Below, in pieces: positions 58,555 to 64,000 of a DNA stretch of 64,000 nt (position 1 is its first letter; each line of letters begins with the position of its first letter). Made by a program: the position numbers and the translations under genes. The stretch spans positions 1 to 64,000 of the forward strand of contig CBFDBJ010000002.1 in the NCBI GenBank assembly GCA_965603015.1, written 5' to 3'. This DNA is from JAUWTJ01 sp965603015 (GTDB lineage: Bacteria > Pseudomonadota > Alphaproteobacteria > M2410). Under the pieces are notes generated by a model, which was not told the origin of the DNA, did not search any database, and was given only the letters and a program-made list of their open reading frames with translations.

Positions 58555-59967
58555 ATGACCAGTCAAAATGAGTTCAAGGCCGCGGCGATGCGGGCACTGG
58601 AAAAGGCTATCGCCTGGCGCGAGGATGGCCCCAAACTTCCGGCCATCCCGACCGCCACCGCGCAAGAGCTGCGTGCACTCTTTGATATCGGCCTGCCGGA
58701 TGACGGCAGAGACGGCGTCGCGGTGATCGACGACCTCGCGGCAGCTGCCGAGAGGGGATTGGTCAACAACACCCACACCAATTTCTATGCCTGGGTCCAG
58801 GGCGGCTCTCACCCGGTCGGCGTTGCGGCAGACTATCTGACCTCGGCCTGGGGTCAGAACGCCGGCATCTATCAAACCGCCCCCGCCGCAGCGATTGCCG
58901 AAGAGATCGCCGCCAAATGGCTGCTTGATCTGCTTCACCTGCCTGAAACATCCTCGGTTGCCTTTGCCACCGGGGCAACCATGGCCAGCTTTATCTGTCT
59001 TTCTGCGGCGCGCAGCGAAGTTCTGAAACGCGCAGGCTATGACCTTGAGGAAGAAGGTCTCATCGGCGCACCACAGATCCATCTCTTTCTCGGTGAAGAG
59101 GCTCATGCCACCATCCATGCTGATCTGCGCTATCTTGGCTTTGGACGAAAGAACCTGGTCAGTGTCCGCTGCGATGAGGAAGGCCGCATGATAGCCTCCG
59201 ATCTTGCAGAAAAAATGGCGCTCCACGCCGGGCCGAAGATCGTCGTTGTCCAGGCCGGTCATATCAATTCCGGCGCCTTTGATCCCTTCACGGAAATTAT
59301 GCCCATTGCCAGAAGTCACAACGCCTGGGTCCATGTCGACGGCGCCTTCGGCCTTTGGGCGCGGACGGTGCCGCAGCTGGCGCATTATGGTGAAGGTCTG
59401 GAACAGGCAGACTCCTGGACCGTCGACGGTCACAAGTGGCTGCAAGTGCCTTACGACTCAGGCTTTGCCATCATCAATAATGAAGCGGCGCATCTGCGCG
59501 CCATGGGTATTACCGCAAGCTACATCGCAGGGCGCCCCGAAGATGGACGCCACCCGTCTTACTATGTTCCGGAGCTGTCCCGCCGCGCACGCGGCTTTGC
59601 CGTCTGGGCCGTCCTCCAGGCCCTGGGCCGCAAGGGCGTCGAGGAAATGATCGCGCGCCACTGTCACTGCGCCCGCCACCTCGAAGCAAAACTCAAAGAC
59701 ATCCCCGGCATTCGCATCCTCAATGAGGTTGCCCTCAATCAACTCGCCATTGCCTTTGGCGAGGGTGAACCGCTCGAGAAATGCGATGCCATGACCAAAA
59801 AGGTTATCGAGAAGATCCGCGAGGAAAATCTGAACTTCGTATTAGGTGCGACCTGGAAGGGTCAGCAGATCCTCAGAATTTCCATCATCTCCCGACAGAC
59901 AGACACAGGAGATATAGATATCCTTGCCGACTCAATTTTGCGGGCATGGGACATGGTGCGGCACTGA
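58555..59967 (+). CDS. PLP-dependent decarboxylase family protein (group II, aromatic/glutamate decarboxylase-like)
   Basis: The 470-residue fold-type I enzyme has NNTHTNFYAWVQGGSHPVGVAADYLTSAWGQNAGIYQTAPAAAIAEEIAAKWLLDLLHLP, GATMASFICLSAARSEVL, PQIHLFLGEEAHATIHADLRYLGFG, NAWVHVDGAFGLWAR with D261 for the PLP pyridine nitrogen, and SWTVDGHKWLQVPYDSGF with the Schiff-base K293. This is the pyridoxal-dependent decarboxylase (PF00282) pattern. Substrates in the family range from aromatic amino acids to glutamate and cysteine sulfinate; none can be chosen here, though coupling with cysteine synthase hints at sulfur amino acids. Probably co-transcribed with the upstream fusion. Confidence 0.88.
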   Translation: MTSQNEFKAAAMRALEKAIAWREDGPKLPAIPTATAQELRALFDIGLPDDGRDGVAVIDDLAAAAERGLVNNTHTNFYAWVQGGSHPVGVAADYLTSAWGQNAGIYQTAPAAAIAEEIAAKWLLDLLHLPETSSVAFATGATMASFICLSAARSEVLKRAGYDLEEEGLIGAPQIHLFLGEEAHATIHADLRYLGFGRKNLVSVRCDEEGRMIASDLAEKMALHAGPKIVVVQAGHINSGAFDPFTEIMPIARSHNAWVHVDGAFGLWARTVPQLAHYGEGLEQADSWTVDGHKWLQVPYDSGFAIINNEAAHLRAMGITASYIAGRPEDGRHPSYYVPELSRRARGFAVWAVLQALGRKGVEEMIARHCHCARHLEAKLKDIPGIRILNEVALNQLAIAFGEGEPLEKCDAMTKKVIEKIREENLNFVLGATWKGQQILRISIISRQTDTGDIDILADSILRAWDMVRH

Positions 59968-59970
59968 CCG

Positions 59971-60489
59971 CTAGCCGTCGCGTTCAAATGTCAGTTCAAC
60001 TTCGCAGTCACAGACGTCAATGGGCGTGGAATTGCTTCTGGCAGGTCTAAAACGCCAACGTTCCACAGCATGAATACTCGCTCGATCAAAAACCTCGGAC
60101 GGCATTCCTTCTGCGGTAACACTTGATGCCAGCCCGTCGATCCCAACACAAAAGTTTGCCACAACCATGTGGATAGGCAGATCATCCCTCAGATCAAAGG
60201 GCCATGAAGGTACAATCCTTACCTGGACTTCAGGTGGTTTGTATTCGGCGATACCATCACTGTCGCAGGCAACTTGCTGTCCCGGAAATCGGTCCGGCGC
60301 CTCACAGTTGAAATCTCCTCCCACGCAGAACGGGTATCTGGTTTCCGTTTCAGTATCTGGCCGTCGTTTACGAACAACCTCTCCATTCCCATCGGTTCGC
60401 AGTTCAACCGAACCGAACCAGGTCGAAAACAGAATGGCGCCACTGGTGACAAGTGCTGCTGCAATAAATGCTGCCACTAACAGGCGCAT
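59971..60489 (-). CDS. Exported protein with TonB-C-like terminus
   Basis: From the ATG at 60489 the product is 172 residues with a membrane-spanning leader (LLVAAFIAAALVTSGAILFS). The last 70 residues, MVVANFCVGIDGLASSVTAEGMPSEVFDRASIHAVERWRFRPARSN...IDVCDCEVELTFE, follow the pattern of the TonB C-terminal fold (F.V...G.V....V..S....D.AA..A...WRF.PA). Four Cys in the N-terminal half (CVGGDFNCEA, ACDSDG) may form disulphides. A periplasmic role is likely; it is too short to span to the outer membrane like classical TonB. Convergent with the decarboxylase gene by 3 bp. Confidence 0.65.
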   Translation of the reverse strand: MRLLVAAFIAAALVTSGAILFSTWFGSVELRTDGNGEVVRKRRPDTETETRYPFCVGGDFNCEAPDRFPGQQVACDSDGIAEYKPPEVQVRIVPSWPFDLRDDLPIHMVVANFCVGIDGLASSVTAEGMPSEVFDRASIHAVERWRFRPARSNSTPIDVCDCEVELTFERDG

Positions 60490-60581
60490 GTTGGTTCCCC
60501 CGACTTGTAGTATCAAGGAAGAGCCTAGGGTTGTATCCTCTTATGCGCAAGCGGGAAGACGGCGTGACAGCACAAATCCCT

Positions 60582-60620
60582 CACCCTGAGGAGCCGCCCT
60601 GGGCGGCGTCTCGAAGGGTG
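60582..60620. repeat. Dispersed alphaproteobacterial palindromic repeat
   Basis: The sequence CACCCTGAGGAGCCGCCC, then T, then GGGCGGC-GT-CTCGAAGGGTG, forms a long hairpin of the 'CACCCTGAGGAGC..CTCGAAGGGTG' type that occurs in many copies in intergenic regions of Rhizobiales and related genomes. Only this copy is in the window. Confidence 0.75.
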
Positions 60621-60724
60621 CCAGGCCTGGAAAATTCGCAGAAATCAAAGGATTTCACCACCTTGCATCACCCCGGGCGAGCGACTATTATGGTAAAGGG
60701 TGCAATGGACGCGGGGATATTGGC

Positions 60725-61915
60725 ATGAACAAGGGGTTGCTTCGGACAATATTTGCCATTGCAGCCAGCTATCTTTATGCGGCCCAGGCTGTTGCGCTTG
60801 ATCTTGACGACCCCTGCCGGACACCTGAAATCCAGGACACAAAGACCGCCCTCTTTGAACCGGACCGCTACGCCTGGGATCTTTTCAGAGAGCTCAATCA
60901 TCCGGCACGGCTGTGGAGCAAATGCCCCGACCCGGCGAAAGAGTTTGGCGAGGATGGACCGGTCGTCTGGGAGACCTGGCGCAACATAGCAACAGATGCC
61001 GAGCGCTCGGTGTTCCCCCCGCGTGCAGGGCATCCCGGGCCCTGGCGCACACCGTCACCGGACAAATTTGAAGTCGCAAGTCTGTTCGAGGGCACATCGC
61101 AACCGGTCGTCCGTACACTGGCGGATCTCATCGCGCCGGTGATCCAGCGCCGCTCCTCCCGAGACAGAGTAAAATTCTCCCACTCCCTGTGGCGTCAGAG
61201 GCACAATGCAGTGGTTGCCAAAAATGCCAATGAGGATCGCGAGGGCACCGAGGTCCGCATCAACCGGGACGCCTACCTCCATATTCGCGACAACGAGCTT
61301 TATAACCGCGACACCCTGACAGCCCTTGCCGCCAAAGGCAGCGCCGCCAGCCTGAACCTGCCGCCCGAAACCAAGGAAATCAAGGCGCGCTGGCTGGAGA
61401 TTGAAGAACAGGACAAACCACGCTTCCATTGGGTCGAGTTTGAAAACGAGGATGGCACGCGCCAGACCTGGGGCCTCACCGCGCTCCACATTTCAACCAA
61501 AGACCTGCCAAACTGGTTCTGGACCACCTTTGAACATGTCGATACCAGAGAAGATTGGGTCAACGATTCCGTCGACGCATATTCCTGCCCCGATAATCCG
61601 ATCAATTGCGACGCGGTGCCTGATGAAGTCAAGGGCACCAAATGGGAGAATTACCGCCTCAGAGGAACCCAGGTTAATTTCGTCGACTCCCTCGGCAAGG
61701 ACACAAGGCTCGCCAACGCCCAGATCGAGGCCAATGTTGAAACGGTCTCTTCCTGCATCACCTGCCACGCCGAAGCCGCCATAAAATCCGACGGCGAACA
61801 CTTCGTCCCGTCAGATCCCTACCTTGGCGTGCCGAAGTCAGCGGGCATCGACAATCTCATGCAAACCGATTTCATGTTCGCCTTCGAGCGCGCAAGTTCA
61901 CCATCCGACGACTAG
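60725..61915 (+). CDS. Exported c-type haem protein
   Basis: The 396-residue product has a signal peptide (LLRTIFAIAASYLYAAQAVA, likely cut after AVA) and a single haem c site CITCH at about residue 346, followed by HFVPSDPYLG and a C-terminal tail. Early residues DPCRTPEIQDTKTALFEPDRYAWDLFRELNHPA resemble periplasmic di- or monohaem proteins of alphaproteobacteria whose role is unknown. The region VEFENEDGTRQTWGLTALHISTKDLPNWFWTTFEHVD is a recognisable conserved block, present in proteins annotated as cytochrome c family. It may act in periplasmic electron transfer or oxidise a small molecule. The leader region includes TATTATGG-like sequence but no assigned promoter. Confidence 0.75.
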   Translation: MNKGLLRTIFAIAASYLYAAQAVALDLDDPCRTPEIQDTKTALFEPDRYAWDLFRELNHPARLWSKCPDPAKEFGEDGPVVWETWRNIATDAERSVFPPRAGHPGPWRTPSPDKFEVASLFEGTSQPVVRTLADLIAPVIQRRSSRDRVKFSHSLWRQRHNAVVAKNANEDREGTEVRINRDAYLHIRDNELYNRDTLTALAAKGSAASLNLPPETKEIKARWLEIEEQDKPRFHWVEFENEDGTRQTWGLTALHISTKDLPNWFWTTFEHVDTREDWVNDSVDAYSCPDNPINCDAVPDEVKGTKWENYRLRGTQVNFVDSLGKDTRLANAQIEANVETVSSCITCHAEAAIKSDGEHFVPSDPYLGVPKSAGIDNLMQTDFMFAFERASSPSDD

Positions 61916-61932
61916 ACAGGTCGGAAAAACGC

Positions 61933-63015
61933 CTACAACAAATCCCGCTCTTCAATCTCATCTGACCCTTCAGGCAGACTCAACATAAAACCATCCGTAC
62001 CGATCTTGATCGGACCGTCATATCGCTTTGGCGCATCGCCAAGAAAGGCCTTGTCAAAGAAGCGGGGCAACGGCGGCACGATGTGATAAAGCAGCAGATA
62101 ATCCGCCCCGGCCTCCTGGGCGATAAATGCGGCCTGTTCCGGGCTGGTGTGATAATCGAGAATATCATGCATGATTTTCGCCATGCCTTTGGCCCCGCGG
62201 TCGCGCGCGCTCGCCTCAAAGCGCTCGATTATGACCGGCTGCAGGGCTTCATGCACCAGTACATCAGCGCCCTTCGCCATTGCGGTAACATTGGGCGAGG
62301 GTGATGTATCGCCGCTGATGACAACAGACCGGCCCTTGTAGTCGAACCGGTAACCCACCGCCGGTGATATGGGTGCGTGGTCGACATTAAACGCTGTGAC
62401 CGTCAGACCGTTCGCTTCAAGAATAACCTGAGACGCCATCGGGTCGCTCCCCAGGTCATAGGGAACGGCACGCCCGCCGCTGCCAGAGGGCGGCGCGATG
62501 CCTTCGCCATGATGAGCGGTCCGATAGAGCGCATCCAGCGCGTAGGCCTCGGCCAAACCGTTGACCACGCGCTCAACTCCTGGAGGTCCATAAACCGGTA
62601 CCGGCTCTGTCTGCCGGGCCTGGACCCAGCGGTTCATCATCAATTCGCCCAGCCCGTCGATGTGGTCAGAATGAAAATGGCTGAGAAAAATCCCCTTGAT
62701 AGCGCCCCTCGGCAAGCCCATGGACCCGAGGGTTCCCGGTGACCCGGCGCCGCTGTCCACTATATAGAAATCACGCCCCGCGATAACAAAGACGCAAGGA
62801 CCCCGTCGATCCCGGTTGGGAAAGGGTCCGGCAGACCCGCACAAGCCCACATGCAGGCCCTCGGGGAATTCAGCAAAGATATCGCGCCCCATATTCTGTT
62901 CAAGCTGCCGGTCAAGCAGCGCCATCGCAATCGGCTTTTGAAACACCTTGATCCCTATAAGGCCGACCACGGCGAGCCCCACAATACCAGTCAGAATTTT
63001 CAAACCCGTCTTCAT
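61933..63015 (-). CDS. MBL-fold metallo-hydrolase with N-terminal membrane anchor
   Basis: From the ATG at 63015, preceded by GGAGCG, the product is 360 residues with a membrane helix (ILTGIVGLAVVGLIGIKVF). The metal site HxHxDH is in FLSHFHSDHIDGLGELMMN, followed by later ligands in FNVDHAP, VISGDTSPSPNV and LLYHIVPP. The order resembles RNase Z/arylsulfatase-type MBL proteins. Its active domain is likely periplasmic and hydrolyses an ester; the substrate is unknown. The start lies inside the end of the upstream membrane protein gene's region by close spacing (25 bp apart), so the two are probably co-transcribed. Confidence 0.85.
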   Translation of the reverse strand: MKTGLKILTGIVGLAVVGLIGIKVFQKPIAMALLDRQLEQNMGRDIFAEFPEGLHVGLCGSAGPFPNRDRRGPCVFVIAGRDFYIVDSGAGSPGTLGSMGLPRGAIKGIFLSHFHSDHIDGLGELMMNRWVQARQTEPVPVYGPPGVERVVNGLAEAYALDALYRTAHHGEGIAPPSGSGGRAVPYDLGSDPMASQVILEANGLTVTAFNVDHAPISPAVGYRFDYKGRSVVISGDTSPSPNVTAMAKGADVLVHEALQPVIIERFEASARDRGAKGMAKIMHDILDYHTSPEQAAFIAQEAGADYLLLYHIVPPLPRFFDKAFLGDAPKRYDGPIKIGTDGFMLSLPEGSDEIEERDLL

Positions 63016-63040
63016 CAGTCGCTCCAGAAAAGTTGCGGCG

Positions 63041-63670
63041 CTATCGCTTGCGGCCATAAATGAGAATATCAGTAAACGCCGTTGCAAGACCAAGAACCAG
63101 CAACAGCAGCAGACGCGGATCACTCAGATAGAGTGTCGCCTCGACCGGATAGGCGATGGTCTTGGTCAAGGCCGCCAGCTTGAAGTCGTGGCGCGGTCCG
63201 ATCGCCGGATTGGTCACAATCTCAACGAAAGTCCTGCGACTGCGATAGCGAAACAAAGCCGCCTGATCCCAGTTTTCCGCACCCTCGATGCCGGATATAT
63301 CCATCGCAGGCCCTGCGACCCTGCCAAAAAACGCGGGATGACAGGCGCGCGATAACAGTTCCCGATACATGTGTTCCATGTAGTGGTTCATATAGTCGTC
63401 CGCTGTCGCATCCGGCCCAAAGCCTTCCATCGGCGGCGGGGTCTCGTTCATGTCGATATTGTTGACCATCAAAAACTGGCGCCCTGTATCGTTCGCAAGG
63501 AAGCTTTGCATCCGGCTTTTTTGTTCAGGTTCCATACCGCGTTTCTCGAAGTGTGCCATGGCCTCGGCAACTTCTTCTTCCGACAGCGGCCCGCCAAAGT
63601 CCGTGTACCACAGCGTAAAACCCACATAGAGCGCGGCGGGAATGCTCCAGAGTAACAAGCGCCTGTTCAT
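63041..63670 (-). CDS. Hypothetical membrane protein
   Basis: The 209-residue product has membrane helices at about 4-20 (RLLLWSIPAALYVGFTL) and 184-203 (PRLLLLLVLGLATAFTDILI) that enclose a large extracytoplasmic domain: FGGPLSEEEVAEAMAHFEKRGMEPEQKSRMQSFLANDTGRQFLMVNNIDMNETPPPMEGFGPDATADDYMNHYMEHMYRELL. This DYMNHYMEHM section is a pattern I have met in uncharacterised proteobacterial proteins but without a known role. It lies between the partial GST-like gene and the MBL hydrolase in one direction. Confidence 0.68.
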   Translation of the reverse strand: MNRRLLLWSIPAALYVGFTLWYTDFGGPLSEEEVAEAMAHFEKRGMEPEQKSRMQSFLANDTGRQFLMVNNIDMNETPPPMEGFGPDATADDYMNHYMEHMYRELLSRACHPAFFGRVAGPAMDISGIEGAENWDQAALFRYRSRRTFVEIVTNPAIGPRHDFKLAALTKTIAYPVEATLYLSDPRLLLLLVLGLATAFTDILIYGRKR

Positions 63671-63690
63671 GTCTCGTCCCCTTGATGTGT

Positions 63691-64000
63691 TTAGGCAAAA
63701 AGCTGCAAAACGCCCGTGCCGTCAAGAACCCCGTCGACACGGGCGCGATCCTTGTCGCCGAGCGCCGCATAGGCCTCGCGCAGCCACTGCAGACATTTGG
63801 CCTGATAGGTAAACGGGTTTTGCTCCCACTGCCCGCCATCAAGCACCATTTCCAGCTTGTTGGCCTTTTCCATCACAGCCTTTGCATTGCCGATCAGATA
63901 GGGGGCATAGATCTGGCCAACCTCGGCCAGAATATCTTTCAGGGTCTCCGGCGGATTATCAATGTCGAGCCAATCCTCGTCAGACACCTGATAGCCGGAA
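63691..64000 (-). CDS. C-terminal part of a GST-family-like protein, truncated by the window edge
   Basis: The frame is open to the last base (SGYQ precedes a GTG at 63987), so the gene continues beyond the window. The visible end, ILAEVGQIYAPYLIGNAKAVMEKANKLEMVLDGGQWEQNPFTYQAKCLQWLREAYAALGDKDRARVDGVLDGTGVLQLF, matches the C-terminal helical domain of a GST subgroup (F.YQ.KCL.WLR..Y..L). The N-terminal thioredoxin fold should lie upstream. Same direction as the membrane protein gene. Confidence 0.6.
   Translation of the reverse strand, partial: SGYQVSDEDWLDIDNPPETLKDILAEVGQIYAPYLIGNAKAVMEKANKLEMVLDGGQWEQNPFTYQAKCLQWLREAYAALGDKDRARVDGVLDGTGVLQLFA

Overview
The window reads as a chromosomal segment of an alphaproteobacterium. 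The lptC-lptA-lptB-rpoN-hpf-ptsN run, the ptsN/DUF1150/Hsp20 neighbourhood, ELM1-type glycosyltransferase, glutathione-dependent formaldehyde dehydrogenase and the general gene style all point there; order-level placement (Rhizobiales or Parvibaculum-like) is only a guess. No plasmid backbone, rRNA operon or CRISPR array is visible.

Left chromosomal part (1-20 kb): a lipocalin-like DUF7064 protein, an MpaB-type oxygenase, a GvpL/F protein carrying a C-terminal J-domain, a glutathione transferase, two tandem paralogous exported proteins, queG, a TPR protein, an SDR, an alpha/beta hydrolase, three envelope-sugar genes (GT4, ELM1 family, polysaccharide pyruvyl transferase), thrS, infC (with an ATA start), a lipoprotein, adhC, an exported protein, a DUF411 protein and tRNA-Leu(CAG).

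Middle (20.07-42.62 kb): a visibly more AT-rich genomic island integrated into the 3' end of tRNA-Leu. A 16-bp copy of the tRNA end marks both borders. A tyrosine integrase lies just inside the left border and an AlpA-type excisionase just inside the right one, each next to a similar ~21-bp repeat. Cargo, left to right: a candidate type I toxin-antitoxin locus (a 23-residue hydrophobic peptide and a convergent structured RNA whose 5' end is complementary to the peptide's Shine-Dalgarno and start codon); a two-gene CBASS-like unit (membrane-anchored Rossmann-like protein plus CD-NTase with AGS-C domain); an SMC/Rad50-like ATPase with a 72-aa partner; a large serine recombinase with a coupled 52-aa protein; a VirD4/HerA-like ATPase; a DUF3768 protein; a non-coding region with a large cruciform and a perfect DnaA box; a HTH regulator coupled to a RuvC-like protein; a three-gene module of membrane protein, second VirD4/HerA-like ATPase and replication-relaxation protein; and a type I restriction-modification operon (hsdM-hsdS-Abi_C-hsdR) with an abortive-infection-like gene inside it. 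The island looks like a mobilisable or integrative defence island: DNA-transfer ATPases but no recognisable type IV secretion channel or classical relaxase.

Right chromosomal part (42.7-64 kb): rnd, the kdsD-lptC-lptA-lptB-rpoN-hpf-ptsN cluster for LPS precursor synthesis and transport, sigma-54, ribosome hibernation and nitrogen-PTS control, DUF1150/Hsp20, a pabB-pabC fusion, a CPBP protease, a SARP-like TPR regulator, a DsrE-like protein, a cysteine synthase-glutaredoxin fusion, a PLP decarboxylase family enzyme, a TonB-C-like exported protein, a c-type haem protein, an MBL-fold hydrolase, a membrane protein and the end of what looks like a GST-type gene.

The strongest candidates for something undescribed are the convergent peptide/antisense-RNA locus at 21.7-22.1 kb, the compact TM-Rossmann/CD-NTase pair, the Abi_C gene translationally coupled inside the type I RM operon, and the relaxase-less double-ATPase mobilisation cargo with its recurring GGTCATTCT boundary motif.
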